Positions 22,625-33,222 of a DNA stretch of 64,000 bases are shown piece by piece. Within the stretch, counting starts at the first letter, position 1. Each line of letters opens with the position of its first letter. The position numbers and the translations under genes are program-made. The notes beneath the pieces are model-generated. The model was not told where the DNA came from. It did not search any database and worked only from the letters and a program-made list of their open reading frames with translations. This stretch comes from Porites lobata (Eukaryota; Cnidaria; Anthozoa; Scleractinia; Poritidae): NCBI GenBank assembly GCA_942486035.1, contig CALNXK010000008.1, forward strand, positions 5,170,001 through 5,234,000, given 5' to 3'.

Positions 22625-23010
22625 GGCCTCGTTTACATGTATCCAGTTATTTTTGGAAACGGAGATTTTTTTCTCCGCCTTCGAAAAATACGCATCCACA
22701 TCTAGCATACTCGAATCGTTTTCGCCCGTCCACGCGAAAACGTTAAAACGATGGAAATACACGTACGATTTCACGCCTTACATTGTATGCGCTGTATGAT
22801 GCATGACATCATCATATTCGAATATCTACGCTTTCCTTTGTCCACACAAAACCACAAACCGGCATTTTCAAAAACACTCCACTCTGGGGACCGTTTTCGA
22901 AAAAATGCGTTTTTGGTGCTCGGAAACGGCGTTGACGTGTGGAAGGAAGGCTAAGACGGATGAAAAAATCTCCGTTTTCAAAAATATCTGGATGCGTTTG
23001 GACGGAACCT
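22625..23010. mobile_element. MITE with GGCCTCGTTTACA-type ends
   Basis: The left arm (ATCCAGTTATTTTTGGAAAC and GGAGATTTTTT) is mirrored by GAAAAAATCTCCGTTTTC and ATCTGGATGCGTTTGGACGG at the right. The interior has further nested palindromes and no coding capacity. Present in copy B at 55,000-55,375. Confidence 0.65.
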
Positions 23011-23196
23011 TATTGAACAACATGCCAACTAAATAGTTATGAGTTTGAGAAATATATTTAAAGCTCTCAACGAGGTGAAGAAAGTTACCACTTTTCTCTT
23101 CCGCAGTGATACGTACCACTACATGTTTCACCAAAAAGCGTCGAGTCTAGCTTTGTTCTGTAATAATGGTATCTAACAAAAAGTGCGAGCGAAACA

Positions 23197-24840
23197 CTAT
23201 AATATTACACCTAAATGATAATCATACTTCGACGCATTATTCAAAGAAGGGTTGATTCTTCTAAACTTTCTACGTATGCGTCCGGTAACAATAGCTCTCT
23301 TCGAATGTTTCCGGCCTCCTTGTGCTTGTATCCCTGGCAAACAAAAAAAGCCTTGTGACCGCCCCTCTTGGAGCTTCGTGAGGGATTGGGTTCTTCAAGG
23401 TCTAAATCCATTGGGACTTGTTGAAGTCTCGCTCGCGCAGGGCTTAATGTCATGCAAATGCGTTTAGCTTTTGTTCCTGCCCGTTTCTCTAAATTCTTAT
23501 GAGCTGATCCGCTCTCGCTGGTCGTTCTTTTTCTCTTGGTTCCTTACGCCGGTGTTTGGGGACTCACTAGCCGTAGCTTCTCTCTCGCTTTGATTATTAT
23601 TTCTTTGATCACGTTAGCATCACGTGCCAGCGGGTGTAATGGAAAGTACGCATGGGCAAATGGTTGCATCCGCAGCTGATTGTTTTTAGTTACAGCGGCG
23701 TCTTGCCAGTTGTTATGTGCAATTCTGGGGCCTAAACTATCTCCAAACAGCTCGTAGAGTTGTTGGTACAATTGAAGGGAGTTAGATGCAAGACTAGTCG
23801 AACTGGACCGCGATCGCGTAGAACCCACTGGAGCTGGGCGCTGAATTACGCTCGTCCCAGCCCATGGAGAAAGATTGCTGCGCAGGAATGGGTGCGAGTT
23901 GTTGACTTGAGACCCGATAGAGGAGATAGGCACACCAAATTGTTTGGATTTCAAAAGGCATCCAGCGGCCTGCTGAAGAAGGAAAATAACGAACACGTTA
24001 TTTTAAGTCAGTGCATGGTTGTGCCAAATAAAACTGCATTATAGAACTAAAATTACAGAAGACAACCCAGCTCTAAGATAAAGACAAAAGGTTTCTTTCC
24101 GGATCTCCTTCAAGAACGGACGCGTGTACTACTAGAAGAAATACTAGTCTACTTCAGGTGCATGACAATTTATGAGCAAAATCTGAAACGTATGCAAACA
24201 AGATAGAAAGTTTTTCACTACCTTTATCAAATTAGGTTAAGTTGGCTCAGTCTCCTAATTAGATAATTCCTCCTTTTTTACAATCCCTGCCGAGCTAAAT
24301 TTGCTCGCATTTAATTCTAATTCTGGGTAACTACCAATAATATGAAGAAGCGCTGTCACATTTCTTACAAGAAGGGCTCCGTAAACTTGATAGGCTTCAT
24401 CTTGCAAAAGAGCATTCGATTGGGTAGTATCATCTAGAACTTGCTGTAGCTGATTCCAGTATGTGCGCAGATGAGGCATTACAAACTGTTCTAGTGCCTG
24501 GAACAAACAACCAAATAACATGCCGTTAGATTACTTTTGGAACTAGCAATAACGGAAAATATAATCAAGTTTTAAAAGTCACTAATTTGAATGTTTACAG
24601 CTCCCTATTTTACCGTGTGATTGTCGTGATCAATCGCCGAATTCGACAGGCTAACAGATGTCGAGATTTCATGATGATGAGGGAAATTAAATCTTGGGAG
24701 GCTAATTTACACTCTCTACAGACTTCCGGCGTTCTCCACATGAAAAATGGATGGGGCCTCTGGAATTTGGTGATCACTCCCGACAATCACAAGAGAAAAT
24801 ACAAAACTGCGAGTGTAAACAGTCTGATTTTACCTCTGGC
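23197..24840 (-). pseudogene. TAF6L: 3' fragment of TAF6L-like gene, copy A
   Basis: This matches the last parts of the complete gene in copy B. It has seven bases of exon 10 (24,840-24,834) with its splice donor, exon 11 (24,497-24,282) and exon 12 (from 23,972). Exon 12 carries a CAA to TAA change giving a stop at 23,546-23,544, and a small insertion and frame change near 23,340 (an A-rich run where B reads CACTTCAAAAG). The first nine exons are missing, because the duplication junction lies inside exon 10. It cannot make the normal protein and has begun to decay. Confidence 0.88.
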
Positions 24841-25029
24841 TTTGAAAAAAAAAAAAAAACAGTAGTTTCTCTAGCAACCTTTGTGGCATTACAGGTGTGG
24901 TATGGAATCCCTAATGAAAGGGTTCCCAAGTCTGCACTAAATAGTGGGTAAGGTGGGGAGGGAGGGTGTGTGTAAATGAGAGTGTTGTAGGTATAAAAAC
25001 AAATAAAATTGGTTAATAGTTAAATAGTT

Positions 25030-25195
25030 AGAAAAAGCACCAATATTGAGCGACCAACAACTGCAATGCAGCCACGTCCAACACAAATATACAGTGCAAA
25101 GTAAAATGTTAAAAGTTAAAAACACCGATATTGAGCGACCAACAAACTGCAATGCAGCCACGTCCAACACAATACACAGTGCAAAATAAAACAAA
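25030..25195. repeat. Two-copy tandem repeat of about 90 bases
   Basis: Blocks containing ATTGAGCGACCAACAA and GCAATGCAGCCACGTCCAAC occur twice in succession with few differences. Confidence 0.85.
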
Positions 25196-25206
25196 AGGAA
25201 CTGAAG

Positions 25207-25264
25207 GGTTAATATATAATATAATATAATATAATATAATATAATTTAATATAATATAATATAA
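25207..25264. repeat. (ATAAT)n microsatellite
   Basis: About eleven tandem copies of TATAA/ATAAT with one interruption. Confidence 0.9.
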
Positions 25265-25558
25265 AGTTAAGGGCCTTGAAACGAGGGAAACAGGTTTCTA
25301 GGGCAAATAGATCCATTAGCTATAGCCGTAGTAAGATGCCTGCAGCATTGACACATGAAAGGACTGAGAGGTCTTGGAAATAAAAAGTAAATGATTACTT
25401 ACTCTAAAATACTTCGGATAGCCTCTGCAGCAGACTAATTAGCGAGCAAAAAAACTTGGAAACTCCTCAGCTAGTAGACAAAAATTCCTCTTCCTCCTCT
25501 CAGTAGCAAAAACAATTTTTTTGCTGCTCACGCCATAGTTAATCGTCAGCATGATGAC

Positions 25559-25995
25559 GTACAAAATGAGAGGAGTCTGAGGACGAACTTATCCCAGCTG
25601 AATGAAAACGAAAATGGATGAAAAAAGGGGGTTACCCTACTTAAAAATGACTTTTTAAAAATAATAATAATAAATAAATAAATAAATAATAAACTGCCAA
25701 CCAGAAAATATAATTATCTATAATGTTAATTCGTTCTTAAAACTTTGAAAGTAGCTAAAAAGCCAGTTGCTGTTCTAATGCAAAATGAGAGGAGCATGGG
25801 GACGAATTTATCCCAGCTAAAAGAAAAAGGAAATGGGCGGGGGAAAAAAAGGGCGGGGGGAGGGGTTAAACCCTCTTTAAAAATTGTTATTAAAGAAGAT
25901 AAATAGCTAACCACAAAATATGATCATCTATAATATTATTTCGTTCTTTAGAACATTGAAAGTAAGGTAAAAAAATTTTTTTTAGCTGTTCTAAT
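25559..25995. repeat. Two-copy tandem repeat of about 220 bases
   Basis: The blocks CAAAATGAGAGGAG, TTATCCCAGCT and ATCTATAAT...TTCGTTCTT recur in order about 220 bases apart. The first copy has an AATA-rich microsatellite (25,660-25,691) and the second a G-rich run (25,836-25,865). Confidence 0.8.
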
Positions 25996-26035
25996 TAAAG
26001 GAGGGTGTTAAAAAGAAGAACAGGGGATTCAAGTA

Positions 26036-26137
26036 AAAAAAAACAACAACAACAAGAACAACAACAACAAAAAAACATCTACCATAAATAGAGGAAGTGA
26101 GAAAAGAAATAAAACAACAACAGCAACAACAACAAGA
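26036..26137. repeat. (AAC)n simple repeat
   Basis: Two runs of AAC/ACA repeats separated by about 45 bases. Confidence 0.85.
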
Positions 26138-26583
26138 ATACCCATCCTGAATTACTTCGTTCTTGAAACTTTTTAGTGTAGAATTCCAGGAAGTAGAAAA
26201 AGGTAATTTGCATATAAAAGAAAACATGGAAAAGTAGGAAAGAGAAGGTTAAGAGTTTAAATGAGTTTTTAAGGCCTTAATGGCTCTCGCAACATCTCAA
26301 AACAAAGTTACAAGAAGGACTATTTTTATAAACTTACGCCACGTTACAGATAGTCGACTGGAGAGTAGGTGCACTCAGTAGTTTTTAAGCAGTTTTCTGG
26401 TTGTTCTTGTAGCCCTTTTGGCACTTTGATGAATATCTGATTAGACACTCTAACTATTGAATTTATTGACAAAATCCTGTGTTGTCCGTGCGGGTGGGTC
26501 CATCAGTTCCATAGCCAGGTGTGACCTCAAATCAGTCCTTGTTTCGACTTCTTCTCCTATCTGTGTGGCTTTAAAAAGCTTTA

Positions 26584-28944
26584 AATAACGGTACCGTACC
26601 CGTAAATCGGAGTTCTGATGGAGAAAGGTGGAAGGGGGTAAAATAAATGCAACGTTGGCCTCAGGTTTTTCAGTTTAATAAATAATACTATTACAAGTTA
26701 CCGACGTAAAATAAGGACACTTAGCCTTTACCATTAGATCTCCTTTCGTTAAGAACTCTATTGTATCTAGTCACGATTTATGAGGTTCAGCTCATTCCGG
26801 TGAAGGCAGGGAATTGAGAATTTGAGGTTTTTTGCACGTCACATGAACAACTGTACAAACACCACACGAGCAAGCACAGTCGCAGGTTTTGGGATGGGAA
26901 AAGCTGTATTCGCCCCGTTCGTGTTCGACCCCCGCTAAATGCTATCGAGTGCTACCAAATGGCTCTTGGTGCTACTTATTGCCAACGAGGCAACGTAACC
27001 GACCAGAAAGGACCAAGCCATAGGATAGTTCCTGAAACCACCCATTAAAATAGATCAGGTTGTCGCGGCCGAGGATGAACTTGAAGGCATCTGATGAATT
27101 GCAATTTTTTCAAGGGAGCCCAGACAAGATTATGTACAATGGGCACAGCTTGTTTGATTGAAAAATTTAAAGAAGCTCAAGGCAAATCGCTAGACAACAC
27201 ATGCTAGAGCTGAACTGAACTAAAATCTTTTGCGCCTTTTGAACTCTGTCCCTAAGGGTAAAGGAGAAAGTTTTTATCAATACATTAACCGAGTTGATAA
27301 TGAATGTCTCCTTATGTTGACGTTAACAAGCACATTACCACTACTTGTCCTCAGAGGCGTTTTCATTTGACGAGCAGAGAAAAACTAGGTTTTTGACTGT
27401 TTGAAATTCTGGATGTGAAGTTGCCTTTTCTATGATGACGTCATCGTTACAGTAAAAAGCGTTCGTTTTTACCACGGATTTAAATAACTTATGTTGTCGA
27501 AAGGTCCGTGAGCATGGTAAATGATTTTACTTTAAACTGCAGACACATCTTCAATCACTCCTTAAATCGGATAAACACTTTCTGTCTCTAACTGAATTTT
27601 CTTTGCTGTTTCTTTATTTTGAATGGCCTGTCTTGAGTTGTCCATGCATTGTCTAGCGGCTTTTTCAAGGAAACAAAAATCTGGAATTGTCCCTAGGGTG
27701 AGGCAAAGTTTTAAAGCCCTTCGGTGGGGTGACTGTGGTTTTGCTCTCCCGGGCTCATCCTCATTCTTCTTAACGTTGTTTATCAAGAATCTCCTCAGGA
27801 GACAAAATTTTACACGGAACCGTTGTTAACGGTGTTTAATATTCAACTTTTGCCAACGCCCAATTTTAAAACCTATTTCAAGGCTCATGTCTCATGAGTT
27901 TTGAGTAAATCTTCAAACGCTGACGTAGCTGGAAAATCGCATCGATCCTCGCTCACTAATAATGATAACTTATATCAACTTCCATTATTTTTATTGCTGG
28001 CTACAAGATTTTCACGGATTCTTCAGCAGTTGTTTTGAAACCAGGCGGTTTTTAACGCCAGGCAAGGAACGTGATGACCCGCGATATGCGTGGGAAAATA
28101 TTACTTTTTTTCGATCAAGGTTGAAACTGGCAACTTTTCGTCTAAGTAATACATCTCAATTTTCATTACTATGGTTAATTTTAAAAGCTCTGGTTTCGGT
28201 AAAGGAACTGGAGAAAAATAGAAAATTCCAGTTCGACTGTGATGGTTGAATTTTGTTTAGGCATAAACATAACAAATTCATTTTCCTTTTCCTTATACAA
28301 TCTGCCTTTTTAGCAGAGTTATCGATTATATTCAGAGGCTAATTGGTGATTTAATGACAGAAACTCTATTATCGATTGTAATTTGGCAACACCTGGGTAA
28401 TTGATTAGCAAAAGTTTGATCTTCCATTCATTACTTTTGTTTCTGCTCCGTTAAATTTGCCCAATTTTTTAATTTTGCAAACGTCAGGCAGCTTCAATGC
28501 GATGTGGCAAAAAGATATGCGCCTTTAAAATTCTGTTAATTTTTTGCGGGTGTACCTACCCAAAAGTTTAAACGAAACCGTTATCAATTTCGAATTAGTT
28601 TCTAAAAATACAATAAAGAGGGATTGTTCTTTCAATCTGTATTGGCAAGGAAGATTAGCTTTGAAGACAGGGTTGTAGTCGAAGGCTCAAAAGCAGCTTC
28701 TATTAACCAATTGGCGCCGGTGGGATGTCGGGTAGGAGGAATTAGAACCTAAAGTTACCTATTCCTTATTAAAGACCTCAAATCAAGTCTACATGCCAAT
28801 TTTTAGCCAATTCGGTGAGATAGGGTGGCAGCGCCTTTTTAATATAGCTCGAATCTTACAGACAACTGCTCTTAAATAATGGTACCGTACCCGTAAATCG
28901 GAGCTCTGATGGAGAAAGGTGAAAGGGGGTAAAATAAATGCAAA
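26584..28944. repeat. Pair of dispersed 70-base direct repeats
   Basis: 26,584-26,652 and 28,876-28,944 share GGTACCGTACCCGTAAATCG, TCTGATGGAGAAAGGTG and GGGGGTAAAATAAATGCAA. The sequence between them is not repeated. They may be fragments of one transposable element. Confidence 0.75.
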
Positions 28945-29698
28945 CCGAGCTTGTATTTTTGACCATATTTGGGTGTAAGTAAGACCCCATATTTGGGCAG
29001 TGACGTCATGATCATGTATTTACAACTCGTGGCTCGAATTTGGGTGATCCATGTCTGCAACTCGTGGCTGTTCGTCTTGTTCGTTTCTGTTTAAGACGCC
29101 CTAACAGGTGAGCAAGCTTTAATACGATTATTTCTACTTTGAGAGGGCTATTAGGGCTCTGGTTTGCTTTATAAATTGCGTTTAAAGCAGCAGCTATAGG
29201 AATAGGCTTTTACGCTCCAATTTTTGTCAAAACCTTGTTCTTCGCAGCTCGAGTTACTCCATTGAGGTAGCGTGTTCGTTTCTCGACTCAGAACCAGGGT
29301 TTTGTACGTTGAATTTTATGCGGTACTTAATCAAGGAATAGGGTTGTATTATCAAAAAGTTTATCAGAAGCAGCGTGATCTTCGCATTTCGATTTACATT
29401 GAGCCACAGTCCTCACCTCCCGTGAGGAATGCAACGCATTTGAGGACTTTTTGTTTTTTAGAAGTTATTTTTGCCTTTGGAGAGATTTTTGTCAACCTGC
29501 GTGTCTTTTTGCAGCTCGATTATATTGAAGACAGCCCTAAACTACCATGACGAATGCAACGAATTTGCGGACCTTTTGTTTTAAAGACCATCATTACGAA
29601 TCATTTTTCCTTTCGTGAGACTCTTTGTCCTGTGCCTCTAACTCATTAGATCTTTGTATTTTATTCAAGTTTTAAATTTTTATACCTCCGGATACATA

Positions 29699-29880
29699 GA
29701 CCTATACGGCTAACTCAATGTTGTACCCAATTCAAATCTCCCGGGGATAAGATTCTTTGTGTATTGCATTTGCATTATAACGTGGCATTCACATTTAAAT
29801 GATATGGAAATTCCTGAAACAGAACGTTTTACTCCCAAAGGGTTTGAATCGGGTACAACATTGAGTTAGCCGAATAGGTC
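29699..29880. mobile_element. MITE, TA target site, GACCTAT ends
   Basis: The left arm starts GACCTATACGGCTAACTCAA and is mirrored at the right end, with arms of about 38 bases. TA flanks both sides (29,697-29,698 and 29,881-29,882), as in Tc1/mariner-type elements. Confidence 0.8.
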
Positions 29881-29882
29881 TA

Positions 29883-30460
29883 TTCCGCACCATTCTTGCG
29901 CTTTTCACACAGTTTGCTTACACCAATTTTTTCATATGTATATTACCATGCGGAATATTTTTCTTATCCCTTATGATGCCGTTGATCTGTAAAAGCTCGG
30001 AATTTAATTTTAATTTTAGCAGTCAAGGCCTCACTTGAACAATATTTTACTTTCTAACGTTTATGATTTTGAATTTCCACAAAATATGAGTGCTAACTTG
30101 CACCAATTTACCAACAAAGACAACAAAGCTTCAAGTCATATTGTTATTTTTTAATAGAAGTGAAAGCCTAGAATATAGCCAAGGTTTTTTTCTAAAGTTG
30201 AGTGCAATCCTTTTCTATAGCGAAATCCATTGTAAACCTCTGAAATTATGTAACAAATCTCTGGATAGGCACATTCTACAAAAGATAAACGAATTCGCCT
30301 CGTTGGCACTTGCCGGAAGGTACTACCCTTAGTTCTGTAAAAAATAAAAAACATGAAATATCCAACGTCCAAAATTGCAAATCGACACATACAGAAAAAT
30401 TTTGTCGACGATAGTCGATCGACACCGCTTTGCAACAGGAGCCGTAATTGTTTGATTCTT
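29883..30460. other. No gene seen
   Basis: Intergenic. Overlapping minus-strand frames at 30,151-30,464 are not supported by splice phase with the peptide paralogue upstream. Confidence 0.5.
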
Positions 30461-30644
30461 TCATATTCTAATTGTACGTGGCTTAAATACGAACAACGAG
30501 GTGTTGTTTGAATTTTGTCCTCTCGCTGTGTTATGGGCTGTGGCGATGGCAGAGCGGGCAGACCGGGCTCCTGGTCCTCCTGGTGAAAGAGATAAAAAGG
30601 ATTACCTGTTCATGAAAGCCCCTGGAGATTACTCGAGATAATAG

Positions 30645-30750
30645 ACCTTTTTCAAAAATACCATGATACTTTTTGTTATAATCTTTGTTCTCAATTTCTC
30701 TTGGGAAAAAGAGTAAAAAACTATAATTTTAATGGTATTTTTGAAAAAGA
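30645..30750. mobile_element. Short MITE with CTTTTTCAAAAATACCAT ends
   Basis: CTTTTTCAAAAATACCAT near 30,651 is mirrored by ATGGTATTTTTGAAAAAG near 30,732. It lies inside the presumed intron of the third peptide gene. Confidence 0.7.
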
Positions 30751-31069
30751 GCTATTTTATGGTTGGTGCGTTTTACAGAGGTTTTCAAACCCTAACTCTA
30801 TTTAAAGGGAATAAATTGAAAATGGACACCCTATTTTTAAAAGGAAACGGATAACGCAAATGGTTTTGAACACTTTGTTTCTCAGAGTTAACCTAACTGC
30901 AACTGAAGGTAGATTCTTTGCCGAGTATTCGGTTAGGGAGTGTAAGCGACGACGGCGGGAACGCGGGGAACAGTTAAAAGCAGTATGTTTAATACGAATA
31001 ACAGCAACTTTGCACACTTTTTGTTACACTTCTTTGCTGCCATTGCACCAACCGCTACGAAGTAATGTC

Positions 31070-31296
31070 ATAAATTTATATGTAAATAGTTTCTTAATAG
31101 TTTATTGATAATCAATTTGTGATGTCGTAAGTCTATATGCAAACAGTTTCTTAATAATTGTGTATTGACAATTCTTGGGTATTTTTTTGTTTGTTTGTTT
31201 TTTTGATTACCCGTACTATTAATATTTGTCTCTGAAAAGCCCCCATGGGGAGTTGACAATAAAATTTGTATTGTATTGTATTGTATTGTATTGTAC
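31070..31296 (+). mobile_element. Probable retroelement 3' tail with (TATTG)n
   Basis: A two-copy tandem block of about 55 bases (TTTCTTAATA...TATTGA) is followed by GTTGACAATAAAATTTG and five copies of TATTG. A short 3' tail ending in a pentamer repeat is typical of truncated LINE or SINE copies. No coding part remains. Confidence 0.5.
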
Positions 31297-31539
31297 GTAA
31301 CAAGTCATATTTTCACATTTTACGGAGCATTTGCACGTGCTCCATAACTGCCTATGCTATTGGCTACTTTTATTCATAGCCTACGTTGCAGCCGGCCCAT
31401 GCACTCGTCAAAACCATTTGTATATTCTGTACAGAAGGTTTAGAACGTCTGCAACGCAGGCAATTTATTCATAGTACAGGCCGTCTAATATTCTCTGCTT
31501 CGCGAGTTTCGTACATGCGATTCACATATTTCTAGTAAG

Positions 31540-31690
31540 TAGAATGGAGTGTTTTCACATGACGTCACGGCGGCCATGTTGGTGTCCCAAACCAATCCCG
31601 CGGGAGTTGTACTCTTTTCTTATGCAAACGATTTCTTTTGTTCCAATAAATTTGCATAGATGCTGGCCACGTGAGTGAAAACACTCTATA
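31540..31690. mobile_element. MITE with GAGTGTTTTCAC ends
   Basis: GGAGTGTTTTCACATGACGT at the left is mirrored by GGCCACGTGAGTGAAAACAC at the right. No coding capacity. It lies in the intron of the third peptide gene. Confidence 0.75.
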
Positions 31691-32405
31691 TATAAAACAC
31701 GTGAGAGTGTGCTTAAACAATGTCCAACCACCAGGAACTGGGTAGAGGAGCAGTCGAGTTCTTTCGAACGACTTTGCATTGTCTCGAATGAGTTTGAAAC
31801 ACTAAGTGAAGTGTCTGATGTAGTTCTTCAAAAGAATAATAATTTTGAATTTTGTGCTAATTAAAATCCAATATCAAAAATTTTTTAAGGTAGTGATTTT
31901 GCTCTTTCTTCCTTCATGAATTATGTGTGGATAAAAAAAAAATATGAAGAAATTCTTGTTACCTTCACTTGGTACAGAACACATAGCCATGACAACAGCA
32001 ACTGCCAACAAAATCACCATACGATTCATCATTAACTGAAGCTGAAAATGTGTATAAATTGATTTTCCACGTCAGAGTTGATAATCATCCTCAAGATTTT
32101 AAAAACGTTTCTTATCTATGTTGTCATGCGTAGAAAACTTGAATCCCGCAATTGGTTGTATTAGCAGCTTTTGTCGGTTGTTGCTTCTCAAGAAATCACG
32201 CGATGTTGCTTGTCATGAAAGACATTGATCATCGTGGATAATGTGTATAAAGGGTTTAGTTTATCGTTTGTCTCATGATTGTTACTTTGATATTGATCGC
32301 GACTTTTCGACCGCACACTACAGGTCCTCATCAGATAATAGTGGCGATTTACAGATCGCTCCTGCAAAGATGCAAAGACGGTGGCTATCGTGAATAAGGT
32401 CTATA

Positions 32406-32559
32406 GACCTCTTTAACTTGTATGTTTTGTTGTCCCAATTAAGGTCGCAGGGAAATGTACACCTTTGTCCTTTCACAAATTAATGCGAAAGAAGCAGTTC
32501 TCTAGAGTATTATCACATGACCTACATTGGGACAACAGAACATACCAGCTCAAGAGGTC
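32406..32559. mobile_element. MITE, TA target site, GACCTCTT ends
   Basis: The arms of about 36 bases contain ACTTGTATGTTTTGTTGTCC and its imperfect mirror. TA flanks both sides (32,404-32,405 and 32,560-32,561). The ends resemble those of the element at 29,699. Confidence 0.8.
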
Positions 32560-32689
32560 TATTGGCAAAAACCCGCATTAAACCAAAACTTGTAGGTAAA
32601 AGGAGAAAGCCAGGTATTGTATGGTCACCTGTTACTTACTAAACCTTGCGTACGTCTCTTTCTAAATAGGCGTTGTCGGCCTTCTCCGC

Positions 32690-32770
32690 GATCGCTCAGC
32701 GTTAGCAATGTGTTAAACTCTCGAAAAACCCTCTGTCTTTTATTCTCTCTAGTACGTGAGCATTGCTTTT
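32690..32770 (-). promoter_or_regulatory. Promoter-like block of the third peptide paralogue
   Basis: On the minus strand it reads CAATGCTCACGTACTAGAGA then GAATAAAAGAC, matching the block upstream of the other two peptide genes. It lies about 0.7 kb from the ATG instead of about 2.1 kb. Confidence 0.45.
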
Positions 32771-33222
32771 AATGACTGCAGATCCTGAGAGCAAGTTGTC
32801 GGAAGTGGCTAGCCTGCGTAGCTGGCGCGGCGCGCTCGAGTGCTGTGTGGGCTTCTGCAGGAAATGCGTTTTTAAATGGCGTATGTATGAGTCATACATA
32901 ACACGTCATTCTGTTCAAGAGAAGGACCGAGAAGGAGAAAACTATCCGATCTTTCTTATACAGAGAGCTCGTCAGGACTATTATAGTGATCTCATTACCA
33001 ATATTGGTAATTAATGATCTCAGTACACATGCACACACGTTATTACAAGCACTTCTATTCAGTGGCACTCGCAAGGATAAACAGCAACTTGCTAATGAGA
33101 TGTGCGCCTTTTTCATAGGAAAGATTGCCAATATCCGCGCCGCCGGACACCAGCGGTTATTTGTTGTGAGTGGTCAAACAGCCTCTACATTTCGAGAACA
33201 AAACAAGTTCCAGTGAGTTTAA

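Larger units (their letters stand above)
1..24840. repeat. Segmental duplication, copy A (right part of the unit)
   Basis: This stretch aligns nearly base for base with 33,764-57,218 in the same orientation. Examples are the start (1 pairs with 33,764), the Kelch genes (15,868-17,604 with 45,545-47,287) and the TAF6L 3' exons (23,197-24,497 with 55,568-56,877). The offset drifts because of copy-specific insertions and deletions. Similarity stops abruptly after 24,840 (57,218 in copy B). If the duplication is tandem, the unit is 24,841-57,218, about 32,378 bases, and copy A begins upstream of the window. The direct repeat is seen; the tandem model is inferred from the junction. Confidence 0.93.
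24841..29690. other. No gene seen; left part of the duplication unit
   Basis: About 4.8 kb of AT-rich intergenic DNA begins with a 15-base A run right after the junction. The open frames are short and unsupported; the one at 27,562-27,786 (minus) has no recognisable domain or clear splice sites. Contents are tandem and simple repeats listed separately, plus a 70-base direct repeat. Confidence 0.55.
30461..32029 (-). pseudogene. Older third peptide-gene paralogue, cysteine domain lost
   Basis: The signal-peptide exon (32,029-31,963; a second ATG lies directly upstream at 32,032) closely matches the other two copies and ends in the same phase at GAAG|GTAAC. A homologous second exon starts at 30,579 after CTCTTTCACCAG. 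In the matching phase it opens with a G-A-R stretch rich in small residues, like the propeptide of the other copies. It then reads through without any cysteine and stops at 30,461. Either the cysteine region was lost and this is a pseudogene, or a further exon supplies it; I found none. It could also be a real cysteine-free secreted peptide. Confidence 0.6.

Noticed and set aside
25991..26227. Cysteine- and valine-run frame
   Set aside because: The runs are translations of the (AAC)n simple repeat. This is not a cysteine-rich peptide gene.
27562..27786. 74-codon minus-strand frame as a possible exon
   Set aside because: No recognisable domain, no clear acceptor or donor in phase, and no second copy in the window for comparison.
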